Origin: Synechococcus sp. UW105
Lineage (GTDB): Bacteria; Cyanobacteriota; Cyanobacteriia; PCC-6307; Cyanobiaceae
Direction of reading: 5' to 3'
NCBI RefSeq assembly: GCF_900473935.1
Contig: NZ_UCNN01000008.1
Location: 124,001-188,000 of the forward strand
DNA: 64,000 nt
Shown: positions 57,631 to 64,000 of the stretch, piece after piece
Position numbering within the stretch: position 1 is the stretch's first letter
How the letters are laid out: each line of letters starts with the position of its first letter
Program-made: the position numbers and the translations under genes
Notes under the pieces: model-generated
The model's input: only the letters and a program-made list of their open reading frames with translations
Databases searched by the model: none
What the model was told of the DNA's origin: nothing

Positions 57631-58167
57631 GCTGGCGTCTTGGCCTGAACGAAGTTGGCGTTCAATGCGTTTGAGCCGTTTGGTTGCTGTGGTGTTGGAG
57701 GGTTCAAATTCCAACACTTTGCGATAGAGATCTGCAGACTTCTCCGGCTCGAGCAGGCGCTCATGGGCAAAGGCAAGGTTGTTGAGGGCCACGGGGTAGT
57801 CCGCCTTGGCATTCAGAGCAGACCTGTAATGCTTCACCGCACCGTCGAAGTCTTTCTGAGCAGCCAAAGCGAAGCCCAGGGCGTTCTCGATCAGCGCCTT
57901 GGCTTCATCAGGCTCCCCTGAAAGGCGCTTTAGTGCTTGGCGCAGGTTGGCCGTGGCCTGTGGGTAGAGGCGTTTGCGTAGTTGCACAGAGGCGAGTTCA
58001 TAGAGCCGGCCAGCATCTTTCGACGTTGCAGCACCCTCTTGCTCAAACTGGATCAGGCTGAGCTCATCCCTGCGGGTTCGAAGCAGCTGTCGACCGACCA
58101 CAATGGCAACGATCGCGAGCAACACGATCAGACCCAGCAGATAGGTCTGTGGGAGGAGTCCATCCAT
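57598..58167 (-). CDS. ycf37: Ycf37-like TPR protein (photosystem I assembly)
   Basis: A 189-residue protein (192 from the alternative start 58176). One membrane segment at the N-terminus (TYLLGLIVLLAIVAIVVGRQLL) is followed by three TPR units (RLYELASVQLRKRLYPQATANLRQAL; IENALGFALAAQKDFDGAVKHYRSAL; ALNNLAFAHERLLEPEKSADLYRKVL). Membrane anchor plus three TPRs is the architecture of Ycf37, known in cyanobacteria and some plastids as a PSI assembly/stability factor. It is 43 bases from rplT on the same strand and may be read from the rpmI promoter. Confidence 0.88.
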   Translation of the reverse strand: MDGLLPQTYLLGLIVLLAIVAIVVGRQLLRTRRDELSLIQFEQEGAATSKDAGRLYELASVQLRKRLYPQATANLRQALKRLSGEPDEAKALIENALGFALAAQKDFDGAVKHYRSALNAKADYPVALNNLAFAHERLLEPEKSADLYRKVLEFEPSNTTATKRLKRIERQLRSGQDASSPEAANRKGF

Positions 58168-58210
58168 CACGAGCAACTCCTCCTCTCAGTTCAATGGTTC
58201 GGCGTTTGAT

Positions 58211-58558
58211 TCAGCTTTTTGCTGCTGTCACCACATTGGTGAAGCTGCCGGGATCAGCTACGGCCAGTTGGGCCAGCATCTTGCGGTTCAGCCGCACATC
58301 GGCCTTCTTGAGGCCGCCGATTAGACGGCTATAGCTCATGCCGTTGAGACGTGCAGCAGCGTTGATCCGTGCAATCCAGAGGCGACGGAAGTCACGCTTG
58401 CGACGACGACGGTCGCGATAGGCGTTACACAGCGCCTTCATCACGCGCTGGTTGGCGGTGCGGAAGAGGGTGCCGTTGCTGCCACGGAAACCACGGGCAA
58501 GGCGCAGGATCTTGTTACGGCGCTTGCGGGCAACGTTGCCTCTTTTAACGCGGGCCAT
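58211..58558 (-). CDS. rplT: 50S ribosomal protein L20
   Basis: A 115-residue basic protein that binds 23S rRNA early in 50S assembly. [23 protein letters not shown] and the C-terminal [26 protein letters not shown]-type segment are standard L20. The start is ATG 58558. It follows rpmI with a 60-base spacer; the usual infC partner is not in the window. Confidence 0.98.
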   Translation of the reverse strand: MARVKRGNVARKRRNKILRLARGFRGSNGTLFRTANQRVMKALCNAYRDRRRRKRDFRRLWIARINAAARLNGMSYSRLIGGLKKADVRLNRKMLAQLAVADPGSFTNVVTAAKS

Positions 58559-58618
58559 GGATCAGGGGAGTCAGTAAGGGAAACAGTTCGGGTTCGCGAC
58601 GAGCGAGCGCAAGCTCGA

Positions 58619-58816
58619 TCAGGCGTAAGGCATCATCAGGGCCACACGTTCCTCATCGGTGCGGTCCACAACGGCTTTGGTGCCCAGGTGGCGCTTCAGC
58701 TTCGGGCTCTTGTGATCCAGAAGGTGATTGTGGAAGGCACGACGACGCATGAATTTGCCAGTACCTGTTGCTTTGAACCGCTTGGCGGCTGCTTTGCGGG
58801 TCTTCAGCTTGGGCAT
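58619..58816 (-). CDS. rpmI: 50S ribosomal protein L35
   Basis: A 65-residue basic protein: [20 protein letters not shown] at the start and [18 protein letters not shown] in the middle. ATG 58816 was chosen over 58849, which would add 11 residues. It heads the rpmI-rplT operon and is divergent from the SpoIID gene by 57 bases. No L20 autoregulatory structure can be judged from sequence alone. Confidence 0.97.
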   Translation of the reverse strand: MPKLKTRKAAAKRFKATGTGKFMRRRAFHNHLLDHKSPKLKRHLGTKAVVDRTDEERVALMMPYA

Positions 58817-58873
58817 GTCTCTGGCAGCACGTGGCACAAACGACAACAATACGCCCTCATCCTCCCCCAGCCA

Positions 58874-60445
58874 ATGAACCGCTTAGGACGCGTCCTGTCG
58901 CTGGGGGTCATCACCCCTTGTGTGCTGGTGGTGAGTGTGATCTGCGGTGGTTGTCGGGCCCAGGAGGCGGCGGTCTCCCCTGGGCCCGACAAGCCTGTCA
59001 TCCCCACGCATCGTCCTGTGCCAGCGCCGCCCCAGGCGTCTGGGAATCGTCTTTGGGTTGCCCTTGACGATCACCTTGGACGGGGCACAAAGCGTGATCA
59101 GTCCGCTCCGACATTGACGCTTCGCAGTGCTGGGGCTTCCCCACTGGTGCTCCGAGATGGCAACGCTTCGGGGGTCTCCCAGCCACTAGCGACTGCTCCA
59201 AACCTCTCGATCAGTTGGCGGTTGGAGCCGCTTGCTGAGCCCGTCAAGGTGTCCCGTTTAGTGGCGGGGCCTTACGCCAGTTTCGAGACCGCCGATCGGG
59301 TGGCACAGCGGTGGCGTCAGCAGGGCGTTCAGGCGTTGGTCGCCCATCCGGGTGAGTGGGAGGTCTGGGCTCCAGAGACTGCTTCTGTGCTGGAGGGAGT
59401 TGCGACCCGTCCTTGGCGCAACACGATCACTTCAGTGGTTCGTCCGGTACTGGAGGGCATCGATGGCGACCTCAAGACCCTTGCTGGGCCCTTGTTGCTC
59501 GAGGCCCCCGATGGTTTGAGCTGGAAGGGTGGTGTGATGCAGGGGCCATTCCGGCTGCAGCCAGATGCCTACGGCAGCTGGACGCTGCTTGAGCAGGTAC
59601 CACTGGAGCGTTACCTCGAGGGTGTGGTGCCCCATGAGATTGGGGCTGGTTCGCCGGAGGCGGCTTTGCAGGCTCAGGCCGTCCTGGCCCGCACATGGGC
59701 GCTGGCCAATAGCCATCGTTTTGGCATCGACGGCTATCACCTGTGCAGTGACACCCAGTGCCAGGTCTATAGCGATCCCCGCGATGCCGGTTCAGCGGTG
59801 CGACAGGCCATTAAGGCCACGACTGGTCAGGTGTTGCAGTGGAACGGCAAACCGATCAGTGCTGTTTATCACGCCTCCAATGGTGGTGTGATGGCCTCGG
59901 CGCCTGAGGCGTGGGCGATGGCTCCCGCTGCTTACCTGCAGGCTCAAGCCGATGGTGACCAGGGCTGGCTTGATGCCGTTGTGCTGCCGTTGAACGATGC
60001 CGATGCCGTGAGCCGTCTTGTTCAGGCTGGTCGTGGTGCTTATGGGGCTGGTCATCCGTTATTCCGCTGGACGCGGACCTATACGGCATCTCAGCTTGAA
60101 AGGGCCTTGGCCTCTCAGTCCCCTGGTGTTGTGCAGGACGTAGCGGTGGTGAAGCGTGGCCCTAGTGGGAGGGTTCTGACCCTGCGCATTGAGGGCGATG
60201 GGCCAGGTTCCCCTGTGGATCTGCGTCTTGATGCCATTCGCCGCACCTTGCGGCGGCTGCCCAGCACTCTGTTCACACTCGAAACCAGTGGAGAGGGAGT
60301 TTGGCGCTTCAACGGCGGTGGCTTCGGCCATGGGGCCGGACTGTCCCAGGCCGGGGCCATTGATCTGGCCTCTCGGGGATGGTCGGTGCAGCGCATTCTT
60401 CAGCACTACTACCCGGGAGCGACCCTGGCACCGCTAGCCCCATAG
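58874..60445 (+). CDS. SpoIID/LytB-domain lipoprotein
   Basis: A 523-residue protein. The N-terminal segment ([16 protein letters not shown]) looks like a lipoprotein signal with cysteine near residue 27. A Pro-rich spacer follows, then a SPOR-like segment ([28 protein letters not shown]), and the SpoIID domain (about residues 240-510) with [45 protein letters not shown] and [20 protein letters not shown]. SpoIID proteins cut glycan strands lacking stem peptides. In cyanobacteria the role is not established. ATG 58874 was chosen for the signal sequence. It is 38 bases from a glycosyltransferase gene. Confidence 0.9.
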   Translation: MNRLGRVLSLGVITPCVLVVSVICGGCRAQEAAVSPGPDKPVIPTHRPVPAPPQASGNRLWVALDDHLGRGTKRDQSAPTLTLRSAGASPLVLRDGNASGVSQPLATAPNLSISWRLEPLAEPVKVSRLVAGPYASFETADRVAQRWRQQGVQALVAHPGEWEVWAPETASVLEGVATRPWRNTITSVVRPVLEGIDGDLKTLAGPLLLEAPDGLSWKGGVMQGPFRLQPDAYGSWTLLEQVPLERYLEGVVPHEIGAGSPEAALQAQAVLARTWALANSHRFGIDGYHLCSDTQCQVYSDPRDAGSAVRQAIKATTGQVLQWNGKPISAVYHASNGGVMASAPEAWAMAPAAYLQAQADGDQGWLDAVVLPLNDADAVSRLVQAGRGAYGAGHPLFRWTRTYTASQLERALASQSPGVVQDVAVVKRGPSGRVLTLRIEGDGPGSPVDLRLDAIRRTLRRLPSTLFTLETSGEGVWRFNGGGFGHGAGLSQAGAIDLASRGWSVQRILQHYYPGATLAPLAP

Positions 60446-60483
60446 GGAGCGCCGCTTAGAGTCCCGCTATTCCGCGAAGTGCG

Positions 60484-61803
60484 ATGGCCGTGGCGGCAGT
60501 GACTGGTGATCACCGACGCGGCAAGTCAGCCCTGTTCCTTGTGGCCTGCGGCTGGGCGGGGGCAGCACCCCACTGGTTGGATCCTCTGCGCAGCCTGGCG
60601 CCAGCGGTCACCTTGGCACTGCTGCTGGGGGGTTACGGCCTTCGCACCGTGCTGCGCAGTCGTGATCAGCCCTGTGCTCCGGGCGCTGATCCAGATCGAG
60701 AGGATGATTCTCTGGATTTGCCCGCAGTGGATGTGGTGGTGGCCGCCCGGGATGAGGAAGCAGTAGTCACCAGGTTGGTGGAGCGTCTTACTGCCTTGCG
60801 CTATCCCAAGGAGCGCCTTTCGCTCTGGGTTGTGGATGACGGCAGTGAGGATCGCACCGGCCTCTTGCTCGATGACCTCAAGCAGCAGCATCCTCAGTTG
60901 CAGGTGATTCATCGCAAGCGCGGTGCAGGTGGAGGAAAGTCGGGCGCGCTCAACACCGTGCTTCAGCAGCTCAAGGGCGATTGGATGTTGGTGCTGGATG
61001 CTGATGCGCAGCTCCAGAACGATGTGTTGGAGCGCTTGCTGCCTTTTGCGCTTCGTGGCCGCTGGGCTGCCGTGCAGTTGCGTAAAGCGGTCACGAACGC
61101 CCAGCAGAGTTGGCTCACGAGGGTGCAGGCGATGGAGATGGCTCTCGACGCTCTTTTGCAGCAGGGTCGGCTCCGGGGCGCCGGCGTGATGGAGCTTCGC
61201 GGTAACGGGCAGTTGCTTCAGCGCAGCCGACTTCAGGCCTGTGGCGGCTTCAACGAAGACACAGTCACTGACGATCTCGATCTCAGCTTTCGGCTTCTGA
61301 CCGATGGCGCCCCTGTGGGTTTGCTCTGGGACCCCCCAGTCCAGGAGGAGGCGGTGGAATCGCTCCCGGCCCTGTGGAAGCAGCGTCAACGTTGGGCTGA
61401 AGGTGGGTTGCAGCGTTTCTTTGATTACTGGCCGAAACTCACCTCTGGATCGCTGAGTGCTGGTCAGAAGCTCGATCTGGCCTGTTTCTTTTTGCTCCAG
61501 TACGTGTTGCCCTTGCTGTCGTTTGCGGATCTGGTCACGAGCCTGATCCTGCGCACGATGCCGGTGTACTGGCCTCTCTCAATCGTTGCGTTCAGCGTGT
61601 CGGGTTTGGCGTATTGGCGTGGTTGTCGCAGGTTGAGCGAGGGCCCTGAGCTTCCTCGGCCCGGGTTGCTCAACTTGCTGCTTGGGATCGCTTATCTGGG
61701 TCATTGGTTTGTCGTGATTCCCTGGGTCACGCTGAAGATGGCCCTGTTCCCGAAGCGATTGGTGTGGGCCAAGACCAGTCATCGCGGCGAGGCACCGGCT
61801 TAA
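60484..61803 (+). CDS. Family 2 glycosyltransferase, membrane-bound
   Basis: A 439-residue processive-type GT2. One membrane segment near the N-terminus, then the catalytic domain with VDVVVAARDEEAVVTRLVERL, the UDP-binding VVDDGSEDRT, LVLDADAQL (DxD), VTDDLDLSFRLL and the acceptor motif QRQRW in WKQRQRWAEGGLQRF. Two or three membrane spans follow (FLLQYVLPLLSFADLV, WPLSIVAFSVSGLAYW and LLLGIAYLGHWFVVIPWVTLKM). Motifs match glucosyl- or N-acetylglucosaminyl-transferases that make polysaccharide or glycolipid. It follows the SpoIID gene on the same strand and ends near a weak terminator. Confidence 0.92.
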   Translation: MAVAAVTGDHRRGKSALFLVACGWAGAAPHWLDPLRSLAPAVTLALLLGGYGLRTVLRSRDQPCAPGADPDREDDSLDLPAVDVVVAARDEEAVVTRLVERLTALRYPKERLSLWVVDDGSEDRTGLLLDDLKQQHPQLQVIHRKRGAGGGKSGALNTVLQQLKGDWMLVLDADAQLQNDVLERLLPFALRGRWAAVQLRKAVTNAQQSWLTRVQAMEMALDALLQQGRLRGAGVMELRGNGQLLQRSRLQACGGFNEDTVTDDLDLSFRLLTDGAPVGLLWDPPVQEEAVESLPALWKQRQRWAEGGLQRFFDYWPKLTSGSLSAGQKLDLACFFLLQYVLPLLSFADLVTSLILRTMPVYWPLSIVAFSVSGLAYWRGCRRLSEGPELPRPGLLNLLLGIAYLGHWFVVIPWVTLKMALFPKRLVWAKTSHRGEAPA

Positions 61804-61821
61804 TCTAAACAATCAAGTTTG

Positions 61822-61838
61822 AGCCACTTATGGCTTTT
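61822..61838 (+). terminator. Weak terminator candidate after the glycosyltransferase gene
   Basis: The five-base arms AGCCA (61822-61826) and TGGCT (61831-61835) surround a CTTA loop and are followed by a short T run. It is 19 bases past the stop codon. The remaining 61839-61960 is AT-rich with no gene and no obvious promoter for the minus-strand dnaX, which ends there. Confidence 0.4.
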
Positions 61839-61960
61839 GCTTGTTGATTGCTTCGTTGAAATAGATGTCGCTTAAAGCTTTATTTGGGGCAACGCATATT
61901 TCTTTTGCCGGAAGGAGTTATTGAGTCTGATTTGCTTCTCTTTTCTAGTTGCGGTTTGAA

Positions 61961-64000
61961 TTAGCTGTCCAGGTCAGCATCGACGACTTGGCCATTGAAG
62001 AAGTCAGCGAAGCGCTTCACTTTGTCGTCCATTGGTGAGCGCATTGGAGGTTGGCCTGGTGGATTAGCGGTTGGCTGCCCCTGCTCCTGCGTCGGTGCAG
62101 CTGTCTGGGGTAGCTGAGGCGATGGTGGTGTGCCTGCTGTCGTTGTTGCTGGTGGTGAACCCGTCGGTGTAGTCACGGGCGTTGGCATGGATCCGGTTTG
62201 GGGCTGGGACTGAGCAGGAGGCGGAGCGGGGATGGCAGCAGTGGACTGCAAAGCAGGCGGTTGGGTGGGCGCTGAGAGGGTTGGTGCTGCACTCCTGGCT
62301 TGTGCCCGTGCCGGCGTTGGCGCGGAAGCAGGTGGGGCGGCACCGGGGGCTGCTGTTGCTGGGGTGATGACACCAGCGTGGTTCTCCAGCACCAGTTGGC
62401 GGTTGCCGCCGCAGGCCCTGGCGATGGCCTGCTCCAGCAAGGTGGCACGGCTTTGCACCATGCCCATCCAGTTTCCGGCTACCTGCACCACGGCCCGATG
62501 CGAATCCATCCGCACCAATTGAGCCTGCTGGGAGAGCAGCATCCGCGTGGAGGGCAATTCCAGGCTGGCCAGGATCTGCTGCCAGAGCTCGGGCAGGTTG
62601 GTGCTTGTGGCACCGGAAGCAGCACTGGCAGTCTCGTCTGGGCTCGTCTGCTCTGCTTCCAGATCGGTCGCTGGTGCTGCAGTGGTGGCAGCTGGGCCGG
62701 TGGGAGGTAAGGACACCGAAGCGGTTGTTGGGGCCGCAGCTGTTTCAGTTGGGGGTGCTGGCGCAGCTGAGGGAGGTGGAGCCGCCACTGCAGTCGCTTC
62801 GCTGGGCACGGGAACTGAAGCTGCAGCAGGGTGTGCAACGGCAGCAGCTTGTGCAGTTGTTTTCAGTGCTGCGGCAGCTGGGGCTGGAGTCTGTGCTGCA
62901 GCTTGAGGCATGGTGGCCATGCCTTTGGCGGCAACGGGTTCGGCTTCGGCCAGCAGGCCCATCAGCAAGACTTCCAGCCACAGCCGGGGTTGCACGCTCA
63001 GACGCAGTTGCTGTTCGCTGCCTCGTAAGCGCGCTTGCCAGTGCAGTAACCGTTGCCTCCCGATTCGTTGCGCCAGATCGGGCAGCTGCGCACGGAACTG
63101 GGGCGACACACTGGTGAGCTCCGGACGATCCGGCGCAGCTGCCATCAGCACCAGGTCCCGAAGGATGCCGGCCAGGCCTTGCAGTACGGCGCCAGGATCG
63201 CGCCCCCGGTCCAGCAGGCTGCGGCTCGATTCCACCAGCTGCAGTGGATCACCGCTCGCCAGGGCTTCCGCCAACGCGATGAGGTCCTGTTCGGGAACGG
63301 CGCCGAGCAGGTCCCATACGGCATCGGCTTCAATCGGAGCCGGCAGCAGGCTGAGCTGATCCAGCAGGCTTTCCGCATCGCGCAGGCCCCCCTGGGCTCG
63401 CTGGGCTACCACATGCACTGCTTCTGGCTGGATGGGGATCGATTCCTGTTCAGCGATCCAGGTGAGGTGTTTCTCCAGTGCATCGATCGGGATGCGACGG
63501 AAATCGAAGCGCTGGCAGCGGCTCAGAATCGTGGGCAGCACTCGCTGCGGGTCGGTGGTGGCCAGCACGAACACCACCCGCGGTGGCGGCTCTTCCAGCG
63601 TCTTGAGCAGGGCGTTGAAGGCGGCGGTGGAGAGCATGTGGCACTCGTCCACCACGTACACCTTCCAGCGCGCCTGCACTGGTGCGAATCGGGAGCGTTC
63701 GATCAGATCGCGGATGTTGTCAACGCCGGTATTGGAGGCGGCGTCGATCTCGATCACATCAAGGGCGGTGCCGGCTGCGATCGTGGTGCAGAGCTCGCAA
63801 GTGCCGCAGGGTTCAGGCGTCGGCCCTTCGCTGCTGAGGCAGTTGAGCGAACGGGCCAGGATTCTGGCGCTGGAGGTCTTGCCGGTACCGCGCGGGCCGC
63901 TGAAGAGGTAGGCAGGCGCGATCCGGTCAGTGCGCAGGGCGTGCCCCAGGGTCGCGGCAATCGCGTCCTGCCCCACCAGCTGGTCAAACCGCTGGGGTCG
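61961..64000 (-). CDS. dnaX: DNA polymerase III subunit gamma/tau (5' end outside the window)
   Basis: At least 679 codons; the reading frame stays open through the window edge and the edge codons (RPQRFDQLVGQD) are the usual DnaX N-terminus, so the start lies just beyond. It is the clamp-loader ATPase. Walker A GPRGTGKTSSARIL, the zinc motif with CGTCELC, Walker B VYVVDECHMLS and the SRC-type sensor LSRCQRFDF are visible. A linker of about 100 residues is Ala/Pro/Thr-rich; a compact domain (LPELWQQILASLELPSTRMLLSQQ) follows, then a second Pro/Ala/Gln-rich tail. No intein is inserted at the ATPase, unlike in some other cyanobacterial dnaX genes. Confidence 0.95.
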   Translation of the reverse strand, partial: RPQRFDQLVGQDAIAATLGHALRTDRIAPAYLFSGPRGTGKTSSARILARSLNCLSSEGPTPEPCGTCELCTTIAAGTALDVIEIDAASNTGVDNIRDLIERSRFAPVQARWKVYVVDECHMLSTAAFNALLKTLEEPPPRVVFVLATTDPQRVLPTILSRCQRFDFRRIPIDALEKHLTWIAEQESIPIQPEAVHVVAQRAQGGLRDAESLLDQLSLLPAPIEADAVWDLLGAVPEQDLIALAEALASGDPLQLVESSRSLLDRGRDPGAVLQGLAGILRDLVLMAAAPDRPELTSVSPQFRAQLPDLAQRIGRQRLLHWQARLRGSEQQLRLSVQPRLWLEVLLMGLLAEAEPVAAKGMATMPQAAAQTPAPAAAALKTTAQAAAVAHPAAASVPVPSEATAVAAPPPSAAPAPPTETAAAPTTASVSLPPTGPAATTAAPATDLEAEQTSPDETASAASGATSTNLPELWQQILASLELPSTRMLLSQQAQLVRMDSHRAVVQVAGNWMGMVQSRATLLEQAIARACGGNRQLVLENHAGVITPATAAPGAAPPASAPTPARAQARSAAPTLSAPTQPPALQSTAAIPAPPPAQSQPQTGSMPTPVTTPTGSPPATTTAGTPPSPQLPQTAAPTQEQGQPTANPPGQPPMRSPMDDKVKRFADFFNGQVVDADLDS

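Noticed and set aside
62547-63117. Long plus-strand open frames opposite dnaX
   Set aside because: They arise from the Ala/Pro/Gln-rich coding strand of dnaX and lack domains.
61961-64000. Possible intein or programmed frameshift in dnaX
   Set aside because: The ATPase motifs run without interruption and I found no convincing A-rich slippery site; the reading frame is continuous.

Overview
The window is a 64 kb piece of core chromosome from a marine picocyanobacterium, most likely a Synechococcus close to subcluster 5.1. The evidence is the Gap2-type GAPDH, the sulfolipid genes sqdB/sqdX, the Ycf37 and CYP38/TLP40 homologues, a Psb34-like microprotein, cobalamin gene cbiD, the moderately high GC, the very tight gene packing with many GTG starts, and a gene order (dnaN, PRC-barrel gene, purL, purF, gyrA/parC-like, TPR, queG) that I recall from marine Synechococcus and Prochlorococcus genomes, where dnaN is gene 1. 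I see no insertion sequence, prophage, CRISPR array or rRNA, and one tRNA, Gly(CCC). About 62 protein genes are supported.

Left end (1-3.8 kb): an AarF/UbiB-type kinase, an exported DUF1400 protein and thrC, ending at a clear terminator. Between thrC and dnaN (about 3.88-4.22 kb) lies the best candidate for the replication origin: DnaA-box-like sites, a 9-mer repeated three times and an AT-rich stretch. From 4.2 to 23 kb follow dnaN, a PRC-barrel protein, overlapping purL-purF, a type IIA topoisomerase A subunit without a GyrA box, a TPR protein overlapping queG, two membrane proteins, nusB, ftsY, an RsbU-like phosphatase, argH, a glycine-rich RRM protein with a structured leader, and dusA.

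23-42 kb: an exported msrB and a flavoprotein, a pilB-pilT-pilC operon, a grpE-dnaJ-TusA-like-rsgA operon, a convergent murC-murB-ybaB operon, gap2 with its own -10 element and terminator, thiL with a lumenal cyclophilin, efp-accB, pdxA, a small membrane protein, an SDR protein and another membrane microprotein.

42-47 kb is the most accessory-looking part. A stand-alone HNH nuclease and a SMARCAL1/ZRANB3-like SNF2 helicase are divergently arranged around an AT-rich spacer, followed by small lineage-type proteins (lipoprotein, exported DUF6554-like protein, AbrB-type membrane protein and three short soluble proteins), tRNA-Gly and an alanine-glyoxylate-type aminotransferase.

47-64 kb: cbiD, guaA, two uncharacterised proteins, a PBP2, sqdX-sqdB, a Psb34-like gene of 55 codons, thiG, a hypothetical gene, ycf37, rpmI-rplT, a SpoIID/LytB protein, a family 2 glycosyltransferase, and dnaX, which runs off the right end. 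The window is mostly housekeeping. The strongest candidates for something new are the HNH/SNF2 pair and the fine structure of the origin, with the hidden microproteins next.
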